A stretch of 54,254 bases of DNA, from positions 41,066 through 95,319 of the forward strand of contig VYEX01000034.1 in assembly GCA_009842675.1 (NCBI GenBank), read 5' to 3'. Below, one piece after another: positions 43,396 to 53,400 of this stretch (the first letter of the stretch is position 1; each line of letters begins with the position of its first letter). The stretch comes from Acidimicrobiia bacterium. Its GTDB lineage: Bacteria > Actinomycetota > Acidimicrobiia > Acidimicrobiales > Bin134. Both the position numbers and the translations under genes were made by a program. The notes below the pieces were generated by a model. The model worked only from the letters and a program-made list of their open reading frames with translations. It ran no database searches and was not told the origin of the DNA.

Positions 43396-44604
43396 GTGGC
43401 GGTGAGGCAGCCTCTAGCCGGTGTCAGGGTGCTCGATTTGGGCACTCGGATCGCGGCCCCATTCTGCGCCGGGATCCTGGGTGAGCAGGGGGCGGAGGTA
43501 ATCAAGATCGAGGATCCCATCGGCGGCGACGGTACCCGCACGAATGGGCCCTTCACTACCGATGACGACGGCAACCACTACTCCCTCTATTGGTCGGTGG
43601 AGGGCCGGGGCCGCAAGTCGGTGACCATCAACCTTCGAAGCTCTGAGGGCCAGAAACTGTTTCGGCGTCTGGCTTCGGTATCTGACGTGGTGTGCGAGAA
43701 TTTCCGGCCCGGAACCCTGGAGCGCTGGAATATCGACCCATCCCGGCTCGATCCGAAGCTGGTCACTGCCCGGATCAGCCTCTACGGCCAGCTGGGGCCC
43801 AAATCTCTGATTAGCGGCTTCGACCACAACGCGGTCGCGTTCGCCGGGCTGACGCATCTCACCGGACATGGCGACCAGCCCCCGACGCGGCCGGGCCTTT
43901 CGGTTTCCGATTACCTGACCGGGGTGTTCGCGGCTCAGGCTGTGACCAGCCTGCTTTATGAGCGAGACGCCAGGGGTACCGGAACCGGAGGCGTGGTAGA
44001 CGCCTACCTGTACGGGTCGGTGCTGCGGATCATGGAGTGGACGATCGCGGCCTACGACCGCCTGGGTTCGGTGCGCCAGCGCACCGGCAACCGGTCAGAC
44101 AACGCTGCGCCGCTCGACAACTTTCAAAGCCGCGACGGCCGCTTTGTGTGCATCGTGGCCGTGCGCCAGGCAGTGTTCGAACGCCTGTGTGACGCGATGG
44201 GCCGGCCTGAGCTGCTGGACGACGGGCGATTCACCACGCCAAAGGCACGACGTCGCAATCGGGACGTTGTTAACCAGGCCGTTGCCGAGTGGGCATCGGG
44301 TCTGGACGCGGCCGCCATCGAAGAGCGCTGCGGTAGCCACGGCGTGCCCGCCAGCGTCGTCTACGACGTGGCCGACATGATTGCCGACGACCATGTGAGC
44401 GCTCGGGGTGACGTGTGCACCGTCGACGATCCCGTCATAGGCCCGGTTCGCCAACAAGCCCCCTACCCCCGCTTCGACGGCGACTCGCCTCCAGTCCCCG
44501 GAGGTGCTCCTCGGTTGGGCGAGCACACCGACGAAGTACTTTCGAACCTGCTGGGACTCTCAGGAGCCGAGATCGCTGCTCTGAGAAAGCGAAACGTGAT
44601 ATGA
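43396..44604 (+). CDS. CaiB/BaiF family (class III) CoA-transferase, catalytic Asp present
   Basis: 402 residues. N-terminal motif PLAGVRVLDLGTRIAAPFC, AEVIKIEDP, DVVCENFRPGTLERW, and the catalytic Asp region SVSDYLTGVFAAQAV. The enzyme would move CoA between acids through an aspartyl anhydride. TATTTT (43384-43389) lies six bases before the GTG, suggesting a leaderless message. A close paralogue follows after 16 bases. Confidence 0.9.
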   Translation: MAVRQPLAGVRVLDLGTRIAAPFCAGILGEQGAEVIKIEDPIGGDGTRTNGPFTTDDDGNHYSLYWSVEGRGRKSVTINLRSSEGQKLFRRLASVSDVVCENFRPGTLERWNIDPSRLDPKLVTARISLYGQLGPKSLISGFDHNAVAFAGLTHLTGHGDQPPTRPGLSVSDYLTGVFAAQAVTSLLYERDARGTGTGGVVDAYLYGSVLRIMEWTIAAYDRLGSVRQRTGNRSDNAAPLDNFQSRDGRFVCIVAVRQAVFERLCDAMGRPELLDDGRFTTPKARRRNRDVVNQAVAEWASGLDAAAIEERCGSHGVPASVVYDVADMIADDHVSARGDVCTVDDPVIGPVRQQAPYPRFDGDSPPVPGGAPRLGEHTDEVLSNLLGLSGAEIAALRKRNVI

Positions 44605-44620
44605 GCAGATCGGAGAATCT

Positions 44621-45820
44621 ATGAGGCGCCCTCTGGAAGGACTGCGGGTGATCGACTTGGGATCCCGAGTCTCGGCACCTTTCTGCGCCGGGATCCTGGG
44701 CGAGCAAGGTGCCGAAGTCATCAAGATCGAGGAACCCGGGCGAGGAGACCGGCTGCGCGAACTCGGCCCCTACGTCGACGATGACGGTGAGCTCTACTCC
44801 CTCTATTGGTCGGTGGAGGGCCGAGGCCGCAAGTCGGTGACCCTCGACTTGCGCCGCCCGCGGGGCCAGGAGATCTTCCGTGCCCTGGCCGCCTCCAGCG
44901 ACGTGGTATGCGAGAGCTTCCGACCTGGCACTCTCGAACGCTGGGAAATCGACCCCTCTCGTCTTCCGTCGCGGGTGGTGACGGCCCGCTTCAGTGTGTT
45001 CGGCCAAGATGGCCCCAAGTCGCTACAACCGGGCCTCAACGGCAACGCTCTGGCCTTCAGCGGGCTGATGCACCTCACCGGTTATCCCGACCGGCCTCCG
45101 GCACGGCCGGGAGTGAACATCGCCGGCTACCTGACCGGCTTGTTTGCGGCTCAGGCCATCACCAGCGTGCTCTATGACCGCGACGCCCGCGGCACCGGAA
45201 CCGGCGGGGTCATCGACGTGTATATGTACGGCTCAGTGCTGCGCATCATGGAGTGGACAATCGCCGCCTACGACCGCCTCGGCATGGTCCGCAACCGTTC
45301 GGCCGACAGCCTCGATATCGCCGCGCCGATCGGCAACTATGCCAGCCGCGACTCTCGCTACGTGTACATCGTCGGCGGCAGCCAGGTCTTCTTCGAACGG
45401 CTGTGCCGGGCAATGGACCGTCCCGATTTGGCCGACGACGAGCGCTCCGCTACCGCGGCGGCCCGAGCCCGCAACCGGGTCGAGATCAACGCCATCGTCT
45501 CCCAGTGGGTCTCAAAGGGAGATGCCGACGACATAGAGGCCCGCTGCGTTGCCTGCGACGTGCCCGCCGGCAAGATCTACGACGTGGCCGACCTCACCGC
45601 CGACGAGCACGTCTTGGCTCGAGGCGACATCTGCACTGTTCAGGACCCAGTCGTCGGACCGGTCCGCCAGCAGGCGCCTTTCCCCCGTCTGCTGGGCGAA
45701 ACGCCCACCGCTCCATCGGGCGCGCCCCGCGTAGGCGAACACACCGACGAGTTGCTGTCGAGCGTGCTCGGACTGTCCGGCACAGAATTGGACGCTCTCA
45801 GAGCAGACGGAATCATCTGA
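44621..45820 (+). CDS. CaiB/BaiF family CoA-transferase paralogue, catalytic Asp replaced by Gly
   Basis: 399 residues, close throughout to the gene before it (GLRVIDLGSRVSAPFCAGIL, SLYWSVEGRGRKSVTLDLR, SVLRIMEWTIAAYDRLGMV). Where the partner reads VSDYLTG this protein reads IAGYLTG, so the nucleophilic Asp is Gly (around 45123-45125). It is probably the non-catalytic half of a heteromer with the upstream protein. GGAG precedes the ATG at 44621. Confidence 0.88.
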   Translation: MRRPLEGLRVIDLGSRVSAPFCAGILGEQGAEVIKIEEPGRGDRLRELGPYVDDDGELYSLYWSVEGRGRKSVTLDLRRPRGQEIFRALAASSDVVCESFRPGTLERWEIDPSRLPSRVVTARFSVFGQDGPKSLQPGLNGNALAFSGLMHLTGYPDRPPARPGVNIAGYLTGLFAAQAITSVLYDRDARGTGTGGVIDVYMYGSVLRIMEWTIAAYDRLGMVRNRSADSLDIAAPIGNYASRDSRYVYIVGGSQVFFERLCRAMDRPDLADDERSATAAARARNRVEINAIVSQWVSKGDADDIEARCVACDVPAGKIYDVADLTADEHVLARGDICTVQDPVVGPVRQQAPFPRLLGETPTAPSGAPRVGEHTDELLSSVLGLSGTELDALRADGII

Positions 45821-45873
45821 CCGAAAGCCCCCTGCCACAGCTACAAACCTGCGAAGAACCGTAAGATAAAAAA

Positions 45874-46644
45874 ATGGCCGTTTCTGCCTGGTCCCAACCG
45901 CGCGTCGCCATCGTGACCGGCGGCGGCTCCGGCATAGGTGAGGCAGTCAGCCAGCGATTGGCTGCTGATGGGGCTGCGGTGGCGGTATTCGACCTCGACG
46001 GCGACTCGGCGGCGGTAACCGCATCGGCCATCGAGGCGGCGGGGGGTGCCGCCATTGCGGTGGTTTGCGACGTGGCCGATCGGACGGCCATCGAGGCGGG
46101 GGTCGCCGAGACCGTCGAGCGACTCGGCCGCCCGACAATTCTCATAAACAACGCTGGCATCACCCCATTCGGGCGGTTCCTGGATATCTCCCGAGAGACC
46201 TTCGACCAGGTGATTGCCGTCAACCTGCGAGGCACATTCGACTGCTGCCAGGTGGTAATTCCCCACATGGTGGAAGAGGGCTGGGGGCGGATCGTCAACA
46301 TCTCGTCGTCGAGCGCCCAAACCGGCAACTTCGGCCACACCCACTACTCAGCCTCCAAAGCAGCGGTGATCGGGCTTTCCAGGTCGCTGGCCAAGGAGTT
46401 TGGCCGCAAGGGCATCACCGTCAACGCCGTCCCCCCCAGCTTCATCGAGACTCCCTCGCTTCACCGGGCGGCTGAAGAAGGCCAGCTCGGTAGCGGGATC
46501 CAAGAGCACATCCCCACCACCCCCGTGCGACGAGTGGGCCAGCCTGACGACATCGCGGCGGCCTGCGCCTTTCTGTGCCGCGACGACGCCGGCTACATCA
46601 CCGGACAGGTGCTCGGGGTCAACGGCGGGCGGGTAATCGTCTGA
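45874..46644 (+). CDS. SDR family oxidoreductase (FabG-like)
   Basis: 256 residues: TGGGSGIG, DVADR, NNAG, the Ser in NISSSSAQ, YSASK and a C-terminal GQVLGVNGG. With the CoA-transferases it may act on a hydroxyacyl- or oxoacyl-CoA, an inference from position only. TAAGAT (45862-45867) lies six bases before the ATG with no Shine-Dalgarno site, so it is likely leaderless and has its own promoter. Confidence 0.9.
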   Translation: MAVSAWSQPRVAIVTGGGSGIGEAVSQRLAADGAAVAVFDLDGDSAAVTASAIEAAGGAAIAVVCDVADRTAIEAGVAETVERLGRPTILINNAGITPFGRFLDISRETFDQVIAVNLRGTFDCCQVVIPHMVEEGWGRIVNISSSSAQTGNFGHTHYSASKAAVIGLSRSLAKEFGRKGITVNAVPPSFIETPSLHRAAEEGQLGSGIQEHIPTTPVRRVGQPDDIAAACAFLCRDDAGYITGQVLGVNGGRVIV

Positions 46645-46707
46645 TCCCGCATCCACATCGGGCATTAACCTGAAGCCTGCGGCATCCAGCCGCCCGCACT
46701 CCTACCC

Positions 46708-48441
46708 ATGAGCCTTCGACGACTCCTCAAGAGCCATCTGGCCCCCCACCGTCGGGCCATCGTGCTAGTGCTCATCCTCCAGGCTGGCCAGACCACCACC
46801 GGACTGCTGCTGCCGGGGCTGAACGCCACCCTGATCGACGACGGTGTGCTCCTTGGCGACCAGTCGGTGATCTGGCGAATGGGCGGAATCATGCTGTTGG
46901 TGTCGTTCATCCAAGTGGTGCTGCTCACTGTGGCGGTTTGGTACGGGTCGGAGGTGGCCATGTCGTTCGGCCGAGACATCCGACGCGATGTGTTCGACCG
47001 GGTAACCCGCTACTCCACCCGAGAGATCGGACGATTCGGCACTCCATCGCTCATTACCCGCATCACCAACGACACCCACCAGATCCAGACGTTGACCGCG
47101 CTGGTGACGATCATGATGATCACCGCTCCGCTCACCATGATCGCCGGCACAGTGCTGGCCATCCGCGAGGACGCTGGCTTGTCGGTGCTGTTGTTGGTGG
47201 TGGTGCCCCTCGAAATCGTGGTGGCAGGGGCGATCATCGTCGCCATGAACCCGGCGTTCCAGCAGATGCAGGAGCGCATCGACCGGATCAACGCCGTGCT
47301 GCGCGAGCAGATCACTGGTGTCCGGGTGGTGCGGGCCTTCACCCGGGAGCCAACCGAGAGCGCTCGGTTCGCCGAGGCCAACCACCGCCTCACCGAATCT
47401 TCTTTGCGGGCGGCTCGGCTCATGGCCGCGGTGTTCCCTGCGGTCACCCTGCTGGTGAACCTGTCCAGCGTGGCCCTGTTGTGGATCGGGGCCGATCGGA
47501 TCGAAGACGGATCCACCCAAATCGGGTCGCTGGTGGCCTATCTCACCTACCTGCTCCAGATTCTTCTCGCCGTGACCATGGCTGCGTTCATGGTGTCGAT
47601 GATCCCCCGAGCGACGGTCGCCGCCGAGCGCATTGTCGAAGTGCTCGACACCGAGTCGTCGGTGGAGCCCCCGTCCGTCCCGGTGCAGGAATTCACCCGG
47701 CCGGGAACGGTGGAGTTCCAAGAAGTGGGCTTTCGATATCCCGGTGCTGACCATCCCGTGCTCGAGGGCGTCTCGTTCACTGCCGTGCCCGGCCAGACAA
47801 CCGCCATCATCGGGTCGACGGGCGCCGGCAAGACCACGCTGTTGACGCTGGCCGCCCGCTTGGCCGACGCCAGCTCCGGCCGGGTCTCCGTGGGCGGCAT
47901 TGATGTCCGCCGACTCGACCAGGCTCTGCTGTGGGGCGCCATTGGCTACGTGCCCCAGAGGGCCTATCTGTTCAGCGGCACGGTGGCCTCCAACCTCCGC
48001 TATGGGCGCCCCGACGCCACCGACGAGGAGCTCTGGGAAGCCTTGGAGGTGGCCCAGGGGGCGGGATTCGTGCAGTCGATGCCCGACGGGCTCAAGAGCC
48101 GCATTGCCCAAGGAGGCACCAATGTGTCGGGCGGCCAGCGCCAACGGCTGTCCATCGCCCGGGCCCTGATCGCCCAACCGGCGGTCTACCTGTTCGACGA
48201 CTCCTTCTCCGCCCTTGACCTCGCCACCGAGGCCCGGCTGCGCCAAGCCCTCGAACCTCGCACCCGTGATGCTGCCGTTTTGGTGGTGGCCCAGCGGATC
48301 TCCACCATCGAGACCGCCAATCAAATCATCGTGCTCGAAGGTGGAGTCGTGGTCGGCCAAGGGCGCCATCACGAGTTGGTGGACACTTGCGCCACCTACG
48401 CCGAGATCGTCTCCTCCCAGAGAGGAGGTGAGACGGCATGA
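46708..48441 (+). CDS. ABC exporter half-transporter, degenerate ATP site subunit
   Basis: 577 residues: six membrane segments (about residues 15-300) followed by an ATPase domain. Walker A is GSTGAGKTT, the signature is NVSGGQRQRLS, Walker B is VYLFDDSFSALD with Asp where the catalytic Glu belongs, and the H-loop reads VAQRIST with Gln for His. It would form a heterodimer with the next gene product (ATGA overlap), sharing one inactive and one active ATP site. Substrates may be drugs, lipids or peptides. Confidence 0.92.
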   Translation: MSLRRLLKSHLAPHRRAIVLVLILQAGQTTTGLLLPGLNATLIDDGVLLGDQSVIWRMGGIMLLVSFIQVVLLTVAVWYGSEVAMSFGRDIRRDVFDRVTRYSTREIGRFGTPSLITRITNDTHQIQTLTALVTIMMITAPLTMIAGTVLAIREDAGLSVLLLVVVPLEIVVAGAIIVAMNPAFQQMQERIDRINAVLREQITGVRVVRAFTREPTESARFAEANHRLTESSLRAARLMAAVFPAVTLLVNLSSVALLWIGADRIEDGSTQIGSLVAYLTYLLQILLAVTMAAFMVSMIPRATVAAERIVEVLDTESSVEPPSVPVQEFTRPGTVEFQEVGFRYPGADHPVLEGVSFTAVPGQTTAIIGSTGAGKTTLLTLAARLADASSGRVSVGGIDVRRLDQALLWGAIGYVPQRAYLFSGTVASNLRYGRPDATDEELWEALEVAQGAGFVQSMPDGLKSRIAQGGTNVSGGQRQRLSIARALIAQPAVYLFDDSFSALDLATEARLRQALEPRTRDAAVLVVAQRISTIETANQIIVLEGGVVVGQGRHHELVDTCATYAEIVSSQRGGETA

Positions 48442-50360
48442 ACCAACGCACCCCGGGCGACGACCAGCCGAAGCGCCACCAATCGGGTGACGATGTACCC
48501 GACGACGACAGTCAAGACGACGAAGACCAAGAAGCCCTACAGACATATGGCCGCGAAGCGCTGCGTTACTCCGGCCGCATGAGCGCGCCGATGCCCGCAG
48601 AGACCAGCCGCAACTTCCGGGGCACCGTCCGCCAACTAGCCAAGATCACTGGAAGGGAGACCCCGATTCTGATCCTGGTGATGGTGCTGGCGGTGATGAG
48701 CGTGAGCTTGACGGTGATCGGCCCCTGGCTCCTCGGCGGTGCCACCGACATCATTGTGACCGGCGTGCGCGAAGGCGGCATCGACACCGACCGGTTGCGG
48801 GACCGACTCCTCACCATCGGCGGGGTATTCGCCCTGGCGTGGGCGCTGGGCCACGTCCAGAACTACCTGCTCAGCGGGGCCCTCCAGCGATCGATGTTCC
48901 GGCTTCGGGAGACAATCGAAGCCAAACTCCATCGCCTGCCACTCTCCTACGTCGACCAGCACGCCCGAGGCGACCTGCTCAGCCGGGTGACCAACGACAT
49001 CGACAACCTCTCCCAGAGCCTCCAGCAGACCATCAACCAGATGCTCACCGCCGTGTTGACCCTCGTCGGGGTAACCGTGATGATGCTCACGGTCTCTCCC
49101 CTCCTGGCACTAGTGGCTTTCGTAACCGTTCCGCTCTCGGTGGTCGCCACCCGGATCTTTGCCACTCGAGCTCGACCCCGGTTCCTCCGGCAGTGGCGCA
49201 CCACCGGCACGCTCAACGCCCAAGCCGAGGATGTGGTTAGCGGACACGCCATCGTCACCGCCTTCGGCCGCCAGGACCAAGAGCGCCAGCGGTTCGCCGA
49301 TGAGAACGCCAAGCTCTACGACTCCAGTCGCGCGGCCCAGTTCCTGTCGTCGGCCATGCAGCCGGTGATGATGCTGATGGGCAATCTTCAGTTCGTGTCC
49401 GTCGCCGTGGTCGGCGGACTGCGCATCTCCAGCGGGGCGATCACCATTGGCGACATGCAGGCCATGATCCAGTACACCCGGCAGTTCGCCATGCCCGTTC
49501 AGCAGGTGGCCTCGATGGCCGCCACCTTCCAGTCAGGCATCGCATCGCTAGAGCGGGTGGTGGAATTGCTCGAAGTCGACGAGATCAGCGCTGATCCCGA
49601 ACCGGCACACCATCCGCCTACCCGAGGACGGGTGGCATTCGAAGAAGTCCATTTCTCCTACGAACCCGAAAAGGCCCTCATCACCGGGCTCGACCTCACC
49701 GCCGAGCCGGGCCAGACAGTGGCCATCGTCGGCCCCACCGGCGCCGGCAAGACCACGCTGGTGAACCTGCTGCTGAGGTTCTACGAGCTCGACGGCGGCC
49801 GTATCACCCTCGACGGGGTGGACATCACCGCCATTCCCCGCCAGGAGCTGCGGTCGAAATTCGGCATGGTGCTCCAGGACACCTGGCTGTTCGGCGACAC
49901 CATCTGGGAGAACCTCCGCTACGGCAATCCCGACGCCACCGATGCCCAGATCATCGAGGCCGCCCAGGTCACCTACGTGGACCGCTTCGTCCACTCGCTT
50001 CCCGAGGGCTACGACACCGTCATCAACGACGAGGGAGACAACATCTCCGCCGGCCAAAAGCAGCTCCTAACCATCGCCCGGGCGTTCCTCGCCGACCCGG
50101 CGATCCTCATTCTCGACGAGGCCACCTCGTCGGTGGACACCCGCACCGAGGTGCTGATCCAAGAAGCCATGAATGCCCTGCGGGCCGACCGCACCAGCTT
50201 CGTGATCGCCCACCGCCTGTCCACCATCCGCGGCGCCGACACCATCGTGGTCATGGACGGCGGACACATCGCCGAACAGGGCTCCCACGACGAGCTGCTG
50301 GCCCGCGGCGGACCCTACGCCAGCCTCCACGCGGCCCAATTCGCAGGCCAAGCCACCTGA
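48438..50360 (+). CDS. ABC exporter half-transporter, catalytic ATP site subunit
   Basis: 640 residues with a ~70-residue acidic cytoplasmic N-terminus (DDVPDDDSQDDEDQEA), six membrane segments and an ATPase domain. Walker A GPTGAGKTT, Walker B ILILDEATSSVD with the catalytic Glu, and H-loop VIAHRLST are all intact, but the signature is ISAGQKQ in place of SGGQ. This complements the upstream subunit exactly: one good site (this Walker B, partner signature) and one degenerate site. Confidence 0.93.
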   Translation: MNQRTPGDDQPKRHQSGDDVPDDDSQDDEDQEALQTYGREALRYSGRMSAPMPAETSRNFRGTVRQLAKITGRETPILILVMVLAVMSVSLTVIGPWLLGGATDIIVTGVREGGIDTDRLRDRLLTIGGVFALAWALGHVQNYLLSGALQRSMFRLRETIEAKLHRLPLSYVDQHARGDLLSRVTNDIDNLSQSLQQTINQMLTAVLTLVGVTVMMLTVSPLLALVAFVTVPLSVVATRIFATRARPRFLRQWRTTGTLNAQAEDVVSGHAIVTAFGRQDQERQRFADENAKLYDSSRAAQFLSSAMQPVMMLMGNLQFVSVAVVGGLRISSGAITIGDMQAMIQYTRQFAMPVQQVASMAATFQSGIASLERVVELLEVDEISADPEPAHHPPTRGRVAFEEVHFSYEPEKALITGLDLTAEPGQTVAIVGPTGAGKTTLVNLLLRFYELDGGRITLDGVDITAIPRQELRSKFGMVLQDTWLFGDTIWENLRYGNPDATDAQIIEAAQVTYVDRFVHSLPEGYDTVINDEGDNISAGQKQLLTIARAFLADPAILILDEATSSVDTRTEVLIQEAMNALRADRTSFVIAHRLSTIRGADTIVVMDGGHIAEQGSHDELLARGGPYASLHAAQFAGQAT

Positions 50361-50428
50361 GCGGCAGCGGCGAACTGACTTAGTCCATAAGTTCGACTTC
50401 GATCCTGGAGCTCCGCCGACGGCAGCTC

Positions 50429-53400
50429 TTATCGAACGATTCTCACGTTGACAACTTGGCCGGCTGTCCAGGACACGTCGACGTTTCTGAAGACAAAGTT
50501 CGAGTTCCCGCTCGGGAAGTCAAGCGCCTGTTCGTCAATGTGCAGTGTCCAGTCTCCTGTGCCGGAAACCGGTGCCCGAAATGCCAGATAGAGCTTCCGC
50601 TCCGACTCCAAGTACCAGAGCCACTTGACTTGAAGCTGGATGCTGCTTGTTACGTTCGAGAACAGGGTGTCGTCGTTGTAGGCGCCCAGGCTGCTGCTGC
50701 CATAGTCCGCCACCGTCATCTCCCCCGACCACAACGTCTCGAGCGGATTTGCGCTGACCGCGGCCGTTGCGGCGCTGGTCAGTGTCTCCGAGAACCCTTG
50801 GTCATCGGTGAAGCTGACCTGCACTTTGATGATCTTCCCCAGGTCGTCTTGGGTCAGGGTGTGCGTCTGGCCGGTGGCGCCGACGATGTTCGTGTCCGAG
50901 CTGCCGTCACTGCGTATCCACTGGTAGTTGAACTGCACGTTGGTGAGCCCGTTGGCGTCGCTGATCCCAGAGGTGTCCGCGCTGAGTGTCTCATCCACCT
51001 GCGGTGTGCCCGTGATGGTGGGCTGGCCGGTGGCGGTCTGATTGGTCAGGCTGAAGACCCAGGGACGGGCTTGTTTGATGGCGAGGATGTTGCTGCTGGT
51101 GATCTTGAATTCGATCTCCATGGCGAAAGGCTCGCCGGGTGCGGGGTCGTACAGCGCCTTGAAGTGGTCGTGGATCACTTCGAGGTGTCCGCCGAGCTGG
51201 CGGAGTTGGGCGTCGGTTAGGAGGAGTTCTCCGGGCTCCACCTGGTTGGAGGTCGCCAGGATCTCGATCTGGTTGCCGCTGGGGTGCAGCAGGATCTCCT
51301 CGGGCTCGGAGTAGGCGTCGGGGTTCGTGACGAGGTCCTCGCCGAGTTGGGTGTTGAGGTAGTAAAAGCCGTCGTAGCCGCGGATGGGGTCGAAGCTGGC
51401 CGCGACGCCGTTGGCGAGCTCGTCGGTGTAGTTGGGGTGCACCAGCACCCCCATCGCGGTCGCTAGGTGGTCGATGCGGTGGAACTCGCGCTCGGCAAAG
51501 GCTCGGAAGTTCCACAGGCTGGCATAGACCCCTTTGAGGGACTTGTCTATGCCGTCTTCGGTGGTCTCGTCGGGATCCTGGGTCTTGGAGTCGTACAGCC
51601 CCGCCCCGCTGAACCCGGGAAGGTCTTCGTTGTTGGTGCTCGACCGGTAGCGAAGCGACTGCCCCACGGGGTAGGTGGCGTGCATCGCGGTGAGCGCCTC
51701 CAGGATCCAGGCAGGCGTCTGGCCCTTCTTGATGGCCTTGCGCAGATCCTTGAGCATGTCCTCCTGGACGTCGAAGTCGGTCTGAAACTCCTCGTCGGCC
51801 AGCATCTCCTCGATGTCGTCATAGAACCCGTTGTGGGTCATGAACGCGTCGTAGAAATAGAACGGCACCGCGAACCCCTCGGGCACGGTCCCGGGCGGAA
51901 AGCCCAGCGTCCCCAGCACGGCCACATTGGCGGCCTTGACCCCGAAGGCGTCCCAGTCCTCGAAGCCGATGGAGCTCAGGGGGGTGATCGCGGTGACCGA
52001 CAGATCGCGTTGGGGCACTTGAGCCGTAGCGGGACGCAACGCGGCGTAGTGGGCGTCGACCTCGGTGGGGGAGGCTGCCCTCAGGCTCCATCCGCTCTCG
52101 GTCACCTCGTAGCGGACGTAGCTGTCGAGGAGGTCGTCGATGGTGGCGCCATCGATGGTGGTGTCGTCGAGGGCGTCTTGGATGAAAGCGTTGGGGACGG
52201 CGTCCTGGGTGGCCCTTAGGTTCACGTGCGACAGCGGCGTCTGGGGCACGGTGGTGATGATCCCTGCGACGCGGGGCAGCTCGTTGGGCAGTGCCTCGTA
52301 TATCGCGATGTCGCGGGGATTGGGGCGCTCACCCTGCTCGATGACCCGCAGCTGGCCGTATCCCACTGCGGGATTCATAGGCAGGAAGCTGGATCCGGGG
52401 TGGATGTCCTCGTCGAACATGAGCGGGATGCGCGACTGTCTCAACAGCGGCAGCTCGGACTGGTAGCTCGCGAGGCGGTAGTTCGGTATGTGCAGGGCCA
52501 GGTTGTCGTCGAGGAGCGGCATCCCGGCCGCGAGCAGGGTGTGGATGCGCTCGAGCAGGACGGTGCTGTAGCGGTTGTCGTAGCGGTTCAGCCACCAGTA
52601 GTAGACGCCGGTGCTGCCGTCGGGGGCGAGGAGTGCGGGGTCGTAGACGATCTCGCCCGGCACGGCCCAGGGCAGGTCGGGCTCCAGGTGGCCTATCGCG
52701 TCCAGGAACAACGCGATGGGGTGGCGGAGGTGCGTCTTGGAGTTGATGAAGAACAGGGTCGGCGACTCTGTGTCCATGCCCAGCAGAACGAACTTCACAT
52801 ACTGCCCGCCATAGGCCAGCGTCTCGAACGTGGGCTGATCGGGAACGGCCGCGGCGCCGTTCACAAGATCTATGGCCGGGGCGGGGTTCACCGGGCTCAT
52901 GGTCCCGAGGTCGTCGAGCTCGGTGAGGTCGTCGATGCAGTCGCCGTCGACGTCGGCGGGGTCGGCTATGAGGTACTTCTCCACCCGGTAGCGGTCCGGT
53001 GGCAGCGCGGGCACGTTCTCTGCCAGCGTCGTCGTGGACGCCTCGCCCCTGACCACCGCGACCGGTGTCTCCACCACCGTGCCGCTCTCGGTGTGGCTGA
53101 CATACAGCACGAAGTACTCGTCGGTGTTGGACGCCACCACGATGGGGACCGCGGTCACCTCCACCGGCGTCGGCTCCGGGTCGAAGTCCTGCGAGCACTG
53201 GCTATCCGTGGAGCCGGTGCCCGACGTGGACCAGCCGCTGGTGCCCTCATCGTTGGTGGCGTTCACCTGCACCTCGTACTCGGTTCGGACAGCCAGCCCC
53301 GAGATGGACGTAGCCGTAGCGAGAGTGGGCGGAGTCCAGGCGGTCCAGTTCGGGTCCCCGGTCTTGCGGTACTGGACGCCGTAGCCGATTATGTCGGGCC

